Origin: JAICXG01 sp963801255 | GTDB lineage: Bacteria > Verrucomicrobiota > Verrucomicrobiia > Chthoniobacterales > UBA10450 | DNA length: 64,000 bases | Direction of reading: 5' to 3' | Assembly: GCA_963801255.1 (NCBI GenBank) | Contig: CAWDEC010000016.1 | Location: forward strand, 14,146 to 78,145 | Shown: piece by piece, positions 1 to 8,299 of the stretch | How the letters are laid out: each line of letters opens with the position of its first letter | How positions within the stretch are numbered: the first letter of the stretch is position 1 | Translations under genes and position numbers: made by a program | The notes under the pieces: generated by a model | Database searches by the model: none | Told to the model about the DNA's origin: nothing | What the model saw: only the letters and a program-made list of their open reading frames with translations

Positions 1-1626
1 CACATAGGTGGCGAGCAACTTCTGAATTTTGGCTGCGCCTTCCGCGCCCTCGAAGGTGAGAGCGCCATTCTTCTCGAGGTAAAAGCCGACCTCGCAATAA
101 ATCTGATCGAGCAACTGATCAATCGTTAGGCCGAGGGATCGTGCATAGGCCGCGACCTCGCAAAACATGATCGCAGCGCCGTTGCCGTCCTTGTCCCGGA
201 CGAAATCGGCTCCGCTGTAACCGTAACTTTCTTCTCCTCCGAAAATATAGAACGCGGAATGCTTAAGCCGCAGCCGGCGCGTTTCTTCCTCGGAGAGATC
301 GCGATAGTCGACTCCTTCCGCCAGCGGCACGGCATGTTCGTATTTCAGAAGCTTGGCGCCGTTGTATTTGAAGCCAGTCAATGTTTCGACACAACGCAGA
401 CCGAACTTTTCCGCGATCGCTTTTTGCAGGTCGGTCGTGACGAAAGTTTTGATGATCACACCACGCGAAGCGTTTTCCGCGTTGAGGATTCCCTGCTCAA
501 AAAGCGCCTTTGCCCGATAATAGGCCAGCAGCGAACCAATCTGGTTTCCAGTGAGCAAGGTCATTTCGCCGTTTGCACTCCGGACCGCCACGCCCATTCG
601 ATCGCAATCAGGATCGGTCGCGATGACAAGATCCGCCTTCGTCTTTTCTGCCAGCTCGATGGCAAGTTTTAAGGCCTCGGCGTTCTCCGGGTTGGGCGAT
701 TTTACGGTTGGAAAACGGCCGTCGAACTGATCTTGCTGCCTAACGACTTCAAAGTTAAACCCGAGCCGCTCGAGCATCGGCTTAACGATCACGCTTCCAG
801 TGCCATGGATTGGCGTGTAAACGATGCGCAAATCGCTTTGCGCTCGCACCAGCTCAAGATTGAGGATGAGCGTCTCCAGCCGCGCCATGTAGGCTTCGTC
901 GATTTCCCGGCCGAGTGTGATGATTTCGCCCCGCTTTTCGTTAGGCGCGGCTCCACTCGCGGAGTTGACCTTTGTAATGATCCCGCTGGCATGAGGTTCC
1001 ACCACCTGTGCACCGTCGGCGAAGTAAACCTTGTAGCCGTTATCATGCGGCGGATTATGGCTCGCCGTCAGGACCACTCCGGCACTCGCCCGCAGGTGCC
1101 GCACCGCGAAAGACAGCTCCGGCGTGGAACGCGGGCCGTCGAAAATGCAGGCGTCGCAACCATTCTCACTCGCCACTTCGGCGGCCAGTCGGGTGAACTC
1201 AGTGGAGAAAAAGCGCGTGTCGTGCGCGATCACAATCTTCGGTCGACTCGACGGCTTCTCGCGCGCGAACCACTCCAGTAGATACTGCGCGAGTCCCTGA
1301 GTTGCGCGGCGCACGCTATCGAAATTCATCGCATTCGTGCCGACGCAGGGAAATTCCGGCCGGCCAAGTTCGTTAGGGGTCCCGAGCTCGGCTTTGGTCA
1401 CGATCCTGCCAATGGTGCGGCCGCGAATACCGCCGGTTCCGAAGGCCAGGGTCTTGTAAAAGCGATCGTTCAGTTCATTCCATTGACACGCCTCGACCAG
1501 TTCCGCGATCGATTGCGTCACCACCGCTGAGCTCGGATTCTCCAAAACACGACGCAAGTTCGTCCCAGTCGATTCGAGCAATTTTCCCTCGACCAGCGCA
1601 TCTTGGAATTCCTTGCGGTTGATCAT
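1..1626 (-). CDS. Phosphosugar mutase (phosphoglucomutase/phosphomannomutase family), 3' end cut by window
   Basis: Read on the minus strand from ATG at 1626, this frame stays open for 542 codons to the window edge, so the C-terminus is missing. It interconverts hexose 1- and 6-phosphates through a phosphoserine. The family signatures are all visible in order: the active-site serine loop TASHNPP, the Mg-binding loop DPDCDR and the sugar-binding loop GGEESYG. The N-terminus (MINRKEFQDALVEG) and the FGTGGIRG stretch match the long bacterial alpha-PGM/PMM group. It is divergent from the ABC exporter at 1873. Four copies of the TCGTTAGG core lie inside it, in both orientations. Glucose versus mannose specificity cannot be told from the sequence. 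Confidence 0.93.
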   Translation of the reverse strand, partial: MINRKEFQDALVEGKLLESTGTNLRRVLENPSSAVVTQSIAELVEACQWNELNDRFYKTLAFGTGGIRGRTIGRIVTKAELGTPNELGRPEFPCVGTNAMNFDSVRRATQGLAQYLLEWFAREKPSSRPKIVIAHDTRFFSTEFTRLAAEVASENGCDACIFDGPRSTPELSFAVRHLRASAGVVLTASHNPPHDNGYKVYFADGAQVVEPHASGIITKVNSASGAAPNEKRGEIITLGREIDEAYMARLETLILNLELVRAQSDLRIVYTPIHGTGSVIVKPMLERLGFNFEVVRQQDQFDGRFPTVKSPNPENAEALKLAIELAEKTKADLVIATDPDCDRMGVAVRSANGEMTLLTGNQIGSLLAYYRAKALFEQGILNAENASRGVIIKTFVTTDLQKAIAEKFGLRCVETLTGFKYNGAKLLKYEHAVPLAEGVDYRDLSEEETRRLRLKHSAFYIFGGEESYGYSGADFVRDKDGNGAAIMFCEVAAYARSLGLTIDQLLDQIYCEVGFYLEKNGALTFEGAEGAAKIQKLLATYV

Positions 1627-1872
1627 CGCCCGCAACTTCCCGGGGCGGGCGGTCGATGGCAAATCGTCGCTCCGCCTAACGCTTTGCCTCGTACGTCCAA
1701 TTGCGCGCCCTGCCTTCCGTCAGCCATTCAATTGCAGTCGTTAGGTGTTTGCGTCGAGTCTCCTTGCGCTCCGGCGGAATTTTTCTTCGGCATAAGACCG
1801 GGTCGCAGACTGGCAAAACTGGCGCAGCTCGTCAACGGATCACTCGACAGGAAGCGGTCTTCCAGTCATGCA

Positions 1873-2742
1873 ATGAGCATGCTGCAGATCGAATCGGTCT
1901 CCAAACAATTCCGCGGCGGCAACTACGGCGTGCGCGACGTCTCGCTCGAATTGAAGTCGGGCGTAATTGGTCTTCTTGGACCGAACGGCGCCGGCAAGAC
2001 GACTCTCATGCAGATGATCGCGACCATCACGCGACCCACCAGCGGGCGAATCTCCTTCCAAGGCGTCGACGTGGTACGTCGGCCTAACGATGTCCGGCGC
2101 AAGCTTGGTTATCTCCCGCAGGACTTCGGAGTTTATGAGAATCTGACCGCGCGCGAGTTCCTCACCTACTTCGCCGCCCTCAAAGGAGTGCGTGGCGGCA
2201 CTCGAGTCATGGAGATGCTGGAGAACGTCAACCTGCACCAGGCGGCCGGACGCGCGATCGGCGGATTTTCCGGCGGAATGAAGCAACGTCTTGGGATCGC
2301 GCAGGCGCTGATCAATGACCCCGCTTTGCTCATCGTCGACGAACCGACCGCTGGGCTTGATCCGGAGGAGCGTGTCCGCTTTCGCAATCTTCTCTCCGAA
2401 ATCGGCTTTGGGAAGCTGGTCATTCTTTCCACCCACATCGTTTCGGACATCGAGTCGATCGCCACGGAAATCGCGGTATTGAAAGCTGGCGCGTTGCTGA
2501 CGATCGCTGCACCGGAGGAATTGCTGCGCCTTTGCGAAGGGAAAGTCTGGCAGAGCATCGTTAGTTCGGAGGAGTTTGATCGACTCCGTGGAAGCTTGAA
2601 AATCTCTGCGGCGGTGCGGAAAGGCGACGGCGTCCATCTTCGCTTTGTCGGACCACAACCTGAGATCGTGGCGGATTCCGTCGAGCCGGAGCTGGAAGAT
2701 GCCTTTCTCTATCTGATGAACTTCGGCGAAGCCGCGGCCTGA
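1873..2742 (+). CDS. ABC transporter ATP-binding protein
   Basis: A 289-residue nucleotide-binding subunit of an ABC-2 type exporter. Walker A (GPNGAGKTT, residues 36-44), the signature FSGGMKQRLG (about 135-144) and Walker B with LLIVDEPTAGLD (about 153-165) are all intact, followed by the H-loop in STHIVSD. The open frame extends upstream to 1603, but that part overlaps the start of the divergent mutase gene and does not look like protein of this family. I therefore start at ATG 1873, with ATG 1879 as the alternative. Its stop shares one base with the start of the permease gene, so the two are translationally coupled. The substrate is not evident. Confidence 0.93.
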   Translation: MSMLQIESVSKQFRGGNYGVRDVSLELKSGVIGLLGPNGAGKTTLMQMIATITRPTSGRISFQGVDVVRRPNDVRRKLGYLPQDFGVYENLTAREFLTYFAALKGVRGGTRVMEMLENVNLHQAAGRAIGGFSGGMKQRLGIAQALINDPALLIVDEPTAGLDPEERVRFRNLLSEIGFGKLVILSTHIVSDIESIATEIAVLKAGALLTIAAPEELLRLCEGKVWQSIVSSEEFDRLRGSLKISAAVRKGDGVHLRFVGPQPEIVADSVEPELEDAFLYLMNFGEAAA

Positions 2743-4307
2743 TGAAGCAACGACTGCAACGTGTCGCGGCGATCGTGCGAGTGGATTTCCTCGTCAGGTT
2801 TCGTCGCCTTTCAACTGTGGTCGTCTTCCTGCTTTTATGCGCGTTTGCCTACGTCTGGATTCCCGCGCCGTCCACTGGGCGGACGCTGATCCAGATCAAT
2901 GATCATCGTGCGATCTACAACTCCGGCGCAATCGGACTGGGTACGGCATCGTTAGGCGCGTTCTTTGTCGGTCTTTTCGGTTTCTACGTCATCTCGAACG
3001 CGGTGCGTAAAGACATCGTCACGCGTTGCGGCCTCGTCGCGGCTTCCACGCCAATGCGCTCCGGCGAGTATCTCCTCGGAAAATTTCTCGGAAATCTTTC
3101 CTTTCTCTTCACTTTCCTCGGCGGATTCATGCTTAGCTCGATGGCGATGCTCCTTGTTCGCGGGGAAGCGCCGCTCGAACCATTTGTATTCGTTAGGCAA
3201 TATCTCCTCCTGACGCCGGCTTCGATCGTTTTTGTTTCGGCGGTCGCCGTTCTCTTCGAAGCCATCCCTTTCCTTTCCGGTAAGCTTGGCGACGTCGTTT
3301 ATTTCTTCTTCTGGGTTACCTGTATTGGCCTGGTGGCCGGCGCCCAGTCGAGCCATCCTGGAATCGGCTGGTTTCGCTATTTCGATTTTACCGGGTTCGG
3401 TTTCATGATCGACCAGTTGCAGCACGTCCTGCACACCGACTCGGTTTCCATCGGCGCTTCTACTTTCGATCCACATAAAGTGCCGATTGTTTTTCCGGGA
3501 CTCTCACTTTCTCACGAGTGGGTTTGGCCCCGGATCGTCTCGACGATCGCGCCGGTCTTGCTCCTGCCGCTGGCGACGTTTTGCTTTCATCGCTTCGATC
3601 CGGTGCGGACGAAACGCGTCGCGGAAAGATCGCAGCGGAATTGGATTGGACGCTTGCAGAATCTCTTTCGACCGCTCAGTCGAGCCGTCGTCGGGCTGCT
3701 GCTTCGACCGGGGAAAGATTCGTTACCCAGGGCAATGTGGAACGACGCCGTGCTGACGATTGCGCTTTATCCACTGGTGCTTGTTCTTTTTGCCGCGATC
3801 ACGCTCGGGACATTTTTCGCCCCGCTTTCGCGCTCACTGCCCATCGCTTTCCTCGGTCTTGCGCTCGTTCTCGCCGACGTAGCCACGCGTGATCAGCGGG
3901 CTGACACTGTATTGCTCCTGCGGGCGACGCGGCGTCTGCGTGAAGATTTTCTCTGGTGGAAACTCGGTTCAAGCCTTCTCCTGGCGATGGCGCTTTGCAG
4001 TATCCCTCTCGTCCGCAGCGCCGTCATGGGGACGAAGCCTTTCTGCGCACTCCTCATCGGGCTGGGGTTCGTGGCCGCGATTGCAACCTCGTTAGGCGTG
4101 ATGACCGGGAACGCCAAGGCGTTCATCGTCATTTTCCTCAGTTTTTGGTATCTGGTGGTGAACGATGCGGGCACCAACCGCTGGTTCGATTTTGCCGGCT
4201 TTTATGGAAAGGCGAACGTTTCAATCGCCGCCCTCTATGGCGCAATTGGACTCGGGGCGTTGCTCGTCGCGCAAATGATTTATCGCGGCCGTTTGAGTCG
4301 ATCCTGA
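2742..4307 (+). CDS. ABC-2 type permease protein
   Basis: A 521-residue integral membrane protein, the partner of the ATPase just upstream (TGATG overlap). The N-terminus has a first hydrophobic segment at about residues 24-42, then a soluble loop, then repeated hydrophobic segments (about 65-85, 115-135, 150-170, 185-200) and a second set in the C-terminal third. This is the pattern of long ABC-2 permeases made of two fused membrane halves. The last 28 bases overlap the end of the convergent MmcQ/YjbR gene. The substrate is unknown. Three copies of the TCGTTAGGC motif lie inside it. Confidence 0.8.
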   Translation: MKQRLQRVAAIVRVDFLVRFRRLSTVVVFLLLCAFAYVWIPAPSTGRTLIQINDHRAIYNSGAIGLGTASLGAFFVGLFGFYVISNAVRKDIVTRCGLVAASTPMRSGEYLLGKFLGNLSFLFTFLGGFMLSSMAMLLVRGEAPLEPFVFVRQYLLLTPASIVFVSAVAVLFEAIPFLSGKLGDVVYFFFWVTCIGLVAGAQSSHPGIGWFRYFDFTGFGFMIDQLQHVLHTDSVSIGASTFDPHKVPIVFPGLSLSHEWVWPRIVSTIAPVLLLPLATFCFHRFDPVRTKRVAERSQRNWIGRLQNLFRPLSRAVVGLLLRPGKDSLPRAMWNDAVLTIALYPLVLVLFAAITLGTFFAPLSRSLPIAFLGLALVLADVATRDQRADTVLLLRATRRLREDFLWWKLGSSLLLAMALCSIPLVRSAVMGTKPFCALLIGLGFVAAIATSLGVMTGNAKAFIVIFLSFWYLVVNDAGTNRWFDFAGFYGKANVSIAALYGAIGLGALLVAQMIYRGRLSRS

Positions 4308-4612
4308 CTAATTGCTTCGTAAGCCTGCCGCAGAATCGGCTTTAGTTCTTTCGCCGTAACTCTTGAAAGAACGACGACAGTGCTGCCCTTTCGCCCCCAG
4401 GCCCCGGCCGCCGGACGAAACGCGTCTGCTGCCGCGGACATCGCTTGCGCCTGCTGCTGCGTCGTCAGCTTCACCATTCCATGAAGTGGATCCGGATAGC
4501 CGAGGGTGGCGAAAATTTTATTTCGCAAGCGGAAGTCGGGATGGGATTGATGGACCTTTTCCTCCACCTCGGGCAATTCGAGAGCAAGACGACGAAATTG
4601 ATCGGCGGTCAT
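4280..4612 (-). CDS. MmcQ/YjbR family protein
   Basis: A 110-residue protein with the layout of the MmcQ/YjbR (DUF419-like) family: N-terminal helix MTADQFRRLALELPEVEEKVH, then SHPDFRLRNKIFATLG, then a C-terminal helix. Members adopt a double-wing DNA-binding-like fold, but their biochemical role is poorly known. It ends 28 bases inside the convergent permease gene, so the two transcripts overlap. A motif copy (CCTAACGA, 4619-4626) lies just upstream of its start. Confidence 0.8.
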   Translation of the reverse strand: MTADQFRRLALELPEVEEKVHQSHPDFRLRNKIFATLGYPDPLHGMVKLTTQQQAQAMSAAADAFRPAAGAWGRKGSTVVVLSRVTAKELKPILRQAYEAISQDRLKRPR

Positions 4613-4636
4613 TCTTTGCCTAACGAGTGGAACCGA

Positions 4637-4975
4637 TCATGTCAGGACCGCGATTGCATAGGTGATAAAGGCGCAGACCGCTACCATGAGAAGGAGTGCG
4701 AGCAGAAAAACGGCGTCGGCAATACGTTCCACCCAATACGCTCTGGAACGCTGGCGGGTTCGCAGAGCCCAATAGGACGAAAGACAGGCGATAAGAAAAA
4801 GAAGGGCATCCCCGGCCAAAAGATCATCCGCCACCGTGTCAGCCTTGCGCAGAGTGATAACGACGCGCAGCAGGCCGACGACGGTAAGACAAACTCCGAC
4901 CATCGCGGCTGAGACACTGAAAATGTGAATACAGATATCCTGCTCCAAACGCTCCCGCGCATTCGAGGTTGGCAT
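4637..4975 (-). CDS. Small membrane protein, unknown function
   Basis: A 112-residue protein beginning MPTSNARERLEQD, with hydrophobic segments at about residues 17-37, 50-68 and 88-108. The open frame extends to 5008, but the added residues look like non-coding leader, so ATG 4975 is preferred. It follows the 6-PTPS gene by about 65 bases on the same strand and may be the last gene of that transcript. I do not recognise a family. Confidence 0.55.
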   Translation of the reverse strand: MPTSNARERLEQDICIHIFSVSAAMVGVCLTVVGLLRVVITLRKADTVADDLLAGDALLFLIACLSSYWALRTRQRSRAYWVERIADAVFLLALLLMVAVCAFITYAIAVLT

Positions 4976-5041
4976 GGCCCACCTTAAGCACGGTAACCAA
5001 GGGAACAAGTGACTTGAAATTCCGGCGATTGACGCCGCGGA

Positions 5042-6251
5042 TTAGTTGCGCCGGAGAGTAAAACGATTGTTAGGCGTCTCCCATAACCGGAGCCTGACGA
5101 GCCGCTGATCGAGCCCGTTGTCGAGCTTTGGCCAAAGAGCGCGCACAATATTTTCACCAGTGGAGGGGCCTTGCCGAAACTCCTCCGTCTCGCAGTCGAG
5201 ATGTTTATCCTGCCAGGGCGCGAGACCGATTTCGAGAGCGCGCGAGAAATCGGTAAAACCGTAAAGCGTTCCGCTACGTTCGTCGTATTCGCCGCCCATG
5301 GTGGCTTCCGTGAGATAATGGTGGCCGTGTCCGCGCGGATTGTTGCATTTGCCGTAAAGCGAAATGTTTTCGGCCGCGGAAAGCGTCGAAGCATGAAGGC
5401 GGTGCGCCGCGCTGAAGGCCCGCCGCATCCCAAGGAAGGATTGGCCCTCACGCCAATACTCGGCGAAGAAATCGTCGCGTTCGTGCAGTCGGACACGATG
5501 CAGTGGCAGAGCGCCCGATACTCGCTCGAAAAGATAGTGCACCAGACTTTCTGTCGTCTTTGGGCGATTCGTTAGGCCCGGAACTTCGTGGTTGAGATTT
5601 TTGTGGTCGAGTTCGGAATGCAGACCACCCAACACTTCAGTCAACGCCTGGTGATGGATACTGTCCTCTGCCTTCTCCCCGCGAAAAGTGAAACGCGCCC
5701 GATAATGGTGCCCGTGACTAAAGGGAGAGGAAGCGATGCCAAAGAGTTTCTCGTTTTCCGCCGCGCTCAGATGCGGCGACGTGGTTTGGCGCGCGGCGGA
5801 AAATTCGAGCCAGTGATTCTCGTCAGTCGCTCCGTCGATGTAGTAAGTCGCGCTTCGCTCTGGAGATTCAACCAAATGACAGACGACGAGCCTGGCTTCG
5901 CCGTCATCGAAAAGCGGCGCGACCTCGAGGAATAATTGCTGCGCAATATTCTCCGCGGTCGGCGATATCTCGCTAAAGACCGGATGATCTTCGTTGAGAA
6001 ACTTATGGTCGAAGCGCGCGTGCAAGACTTCCTCGACCCGACTTTTAATTTCGCTGATGTTGACCAGCATCCCGGTCACGGGATTGACCTCGCCGGTGAA
6101 AACAAAGTAAGCGACGTAATTGCGGCCGGTTCCGAAGCGTGCGCTTGTTTCCGCCCCGAAGACCCTGCGGTTTTCCTCTTCCGACAAGCGCAGGCGCGAA
6201 AAGGCGGCGAGAAGCGGAAAACTCCAGCCGCTTACTAACCGTCAGCAGCAT
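5042..6251 (-). CDS. Three-domain 6-pyruvoyl-tetrahydropterin synthase / QueD-like fusion (one-base frameshift near start)
   Basis: Three tandem 6-PTPS/QueD domains of about 125 residues each. Enzymes of this family turn dihydroneopterin triphosphate into 6-pyruvoyl-tetrahydropterin or carboxy-tetrahydropterin. Only the third domain keeps the full active site: zinc histidines in FSAAHRLHA and RGHGHHY, the catalytic cysteine in GKCNNP and the His of DKHLD. Domain 1 has lost Cys and zinc ligands (FGTGRNY); domain 2 keeps HGHHY but lacks the Cys. The uninterrupted frame starts with TTG at 6187, but the first beta strand (KRLEFSASRRLFAPAL) is encoded just upstream in another frame from ATG 6251, four bases after the folE stop. 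One extra G near 6188 separates the two. Co-transcription with folE supports a pterin role. Confidence 0.85.
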
Positions 6252-6255
6252 CCTG

Positions 6256-6888
6256 TTATTGGCCGAGCAGCGAGAGGAACTCGCTTCGGGTGCGCGCATC
6301 TTCCTTAAAAGCACCGAGGAGACACGATGTTTTCATAACGGAATTTTGCTTTTCCACCCCTCGCATCATCATGCAGAGATGCTTTGCCTCGACCACAACC
6401 GCCGCCCCTAACGGATGTAAGGCTTGCATGAGGGCATCGGCAATCTGCGTCGTAAGTTGTTCCTGGATTTGCAGCCGACGGGCAAAGACATCGACGATGC
6501 GGGCCACCTTGGAGAGACCTATCACCTTGCCGTTGGGGATATATGCGACGTGCGCCCGGCCAATGAAAGGCAGGAGATGATGCTCACACATTGAATATAA
6601 CTCGATATCTTTGACGATAATGATCTCGCTCGCGTCGGAATCGAAAATCGCGCCATTAACTATCTCGTCCAGATCCTGGTGATAACCCTGCGTCAAGAAC
6701 TCAAAGGCACGCGCCGCTCGGGCCGGCGTGCTCAGCAGGCCCTGCCGCTCCGGATCTTCTCCCACCGATTCGAGTAGGTCTCGAAAGGAACGCTCCATTC
6801 CCTCGAGCTTGGCCGCACGGCACCGCGGCAAATTGCGGATACGACGCTCCGCGGCTTCAAGTTCAGTCTCGCGATCTTGGGTAATCAT
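6256..6888 (-). CDS. folE: GTP cyclohydrolase I
   Basis: A 210-residue enzyme that converts GTP to 7,8-dihydroneopterin triphosphate, the first step of folate and tetrahydrobiopterin synthesis. The zinc site is visible as CEHHLLPF and the later Cys in KHLCMMMRG; IPNGKVIGLSKVARIVD and the QEQLTTQIADAL helix are typical. The frame extends to 6918, but MITQDRE at 6888 gives a more usual N-terminus. It is followed after four bases by the ATG that begins the 6-PTPS gene. With HPPD and homogentisate dioxygenase upstream, its product may feed the pterin cofactor of a phenylalanine hydroxylase located elsewhere; that is inference. Confidence 0.95.
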   Translation of the reverse strand: MITQDRETELEAAERRIRNLPRCRAAKLEGMERSFRDLLESVGEDPERQGLLSTPARAARAFEFLTQGYHQDLDEIVNGAIFDSDASEIIIVKDIELYSMCEHHLLPFIGRAHVAYIPNGKVIGLSKVARIVDVFARRLQIQEQLTTQIADALMQALHPLGAAVVVEAKHLCMMMRGVEKQNSVMKTSCLLGAFKEDARTRSEFLSLLGQ

Positions 6889-6919
6889 TGGGCAAAGTTC
6901 CCAGCCGCGGGAAGACAAG

Positions 6920-7069
6920 TCAAATTGCCCGGCTTTTGCTTTTCCAATGATTGCCTAACGAGTATAGCACTGAGATTGACGACGCCCAGGCAATCGGTCG
7001 CGACGCGATCGCGCTGATCATCCAGCCGTACAGCTCGGCTAGACTCACCTTTGCCGGATCGATGCGCAT
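6920..7069 (-). pseudogene. N-terminal remnant of a flavin reductase (DIM6/NTAB-like) gene
   Basis: On the minus strand a 49-codon frame from ATG 7069 begins MRIDPAKVSLAELYG and continues to SRPIAWASSIS. This closely resembles the start of flavin reductase-like FMN-binding proteins (…RPIAWVSTIS…). The similarity then stops abruptly and the frame ends at 6920, so nearly the whole FMN domain is gone. Such reductases are often found next to homogentisate dioxygenase genes, which is the case here. A TCGTTAGGC copy lies in the non-homologous tail (6953-6961). Read as a deletion relic, it could also be a chance short ORF. Confidence 0.5.
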
Positions 7070-7092
7070 AAGAGCGCGGTCAGGCACTCACA

Positions 7093-8280
7093 CTAATCGA
7101 GCCAGCTCAAAGGGTATTTCTCGTCGTCAAGATTTACGGCCTGCTCGGTCAGTTCGAGCGTATGCTCAGTGTCGAACATCACTGCCAGTTCTTCCGTGCG
7201 CTCGGCATTCTTGCTCGCCATGATTGTGCCGGGATGCGGACCGTGCGGAATACCGCGCGGATGGAGAGTGATCGAGCCCGCTTCGATGCCGCGGCGGGAA
7301 CCAAAATTTCCGCGGACATAAAAGAGGACTTCGTCGGCTTCGACGTTGTCGTGCACCCAGGGAATTTTTACCGCCTCCGGATGGTAATCGAGCAAGCGCG
7401 GGGCGAAGGTGCAGACAACATAGCCGCGAATCTCAAAGGTCTGATGAATCGGCGGCGGCTGATGCACCGTGCCGGTAATGGGTTCAAAATCGGCCGCGTT
7501 AAAGGTATAAGGATACACGTAACCATCCCAACCGAGAACGTCGAAGGGATGATGGGCGTTAGTTACTTTCGTCAGGCGCGGCCCGTCCTTAACTAGAATT
7601 TCGACGTCCTGGTCGCTATCGATCGTGATCACTTCCGTGGGGCCGTGGAAATCACGCTCCGAATACGGCGATCCCATCCGAATCTGACCATCGTGGTTAA
7701 GATAACGTCGCGGGATACGCACCGGCCCGACCGATTCAAGGACGAGGTAATCTTCTTCTTCCACCTTATCCGGCACGAGACGATAAGTGATTCCGCGCGG
7801 GATGACGATGTAGTCTTCCGCACGATAGCGGAGCTTGCCGAAAACGCTTTCGAGTGTGCCCGCGCCCTTGAAGACAAAGATAATCTCATCGGCGCCGCCG
7901 TTCTTATAATACTCGAACTTGCCGAAGTTTTTCTCCGGCTTACAACGATAGGCAATAATGTCCTGATTAAAGAGCATCGGGACACGACCTGTATAAACGT
8001 CGCCGCGCCGCGGAATGTCCGCGGTCTTGAGATGATGATGTCGCAACGGGCTGTTGGTGACTTTCTTTAGCTCCTCGCACTTGAGTAACTCCACATTGCG
8101 CACCCGGGTGGGCGGCCGGATATGGTACATAATCGAGTAGGCTTCGTTGAAACCCTCGGTGGTAATTACATGTTCATAGGCGATGCCTTCGTTCTTGTAG
8201 CCACCGTTGGAGGAACCGTTGCGGTGAAACCATATGTGGTGCTTGCGCGGGATTTGACCAAGTTTCTGATATTGCGGCAT
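7093..8280 (-). CDS. hmgA: Homogentisate 1,2-dioxygenase
   Basis: A 395-residue cupin-type enzyme that opens the ring of homogentisate to maleylacetoacetate in tyrosine degradation. Family blocks are clear: HKNG-like WFHRNGSSNGGY near the N-terminus, GADEIIFVFKGAGTLES, and the iron site region VEADEVLFYVRGNF with HPRGIPHGPHPG near residues 300-350. It begins 19 bases after the HPPD stop, consistent with one transcript. Its length is a little shorter than the roughly 430-440 of proteobacterial and mammalian forms, as in other bacterial lineages. No overlap with neighbouring genes. Confidence 0.93.
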   Translation of the reverse strand: MPQYQKLGQIPRKHHIWFHRNGSSNGGYKNEGIAYEHVITTEGFNEAYSIMYHIRPPTRVRNVELLKCEELKKVTNSPLRHHHLKTADIPRRGDVYTGRVPMLFNQDIIAYRCKPEKNFGKFEYYKNGGADEIIFVFKGAGTLESVFGKLRYRAEDYIVIPRGITYRLVPDKVEEEDYLVLESVGPVRIPRRYLNHDGQIRMGSPYSERDFHGPTEVITIDSDQDVEILVKDGPRLTKVTNAHHPFDVLGWDGYVYPYTFNAADFEPITGTVHQPPPIHQTFEIRGYVVCTFAPRLLDYHPEAVKIPWVHDNVEADEVLFYVRGNFGSRRGIEAGSITLHPRGIPHGPHPGTIMASKNAERTEELAVMFDTEHTLELTEQAVNLDDEKYPLSWLD

Positions 8281-8299
8281 CGTCGTTTCCTCTTATAAA

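Noticed and set aside
1840..2658. 272-codon frame on the minus strand opposite the ABC ATPase gene
   Set aside because: It mirrors the ATPase gene, whose Walker and signature motifs are certain. The antisense protein has no domain pattern.
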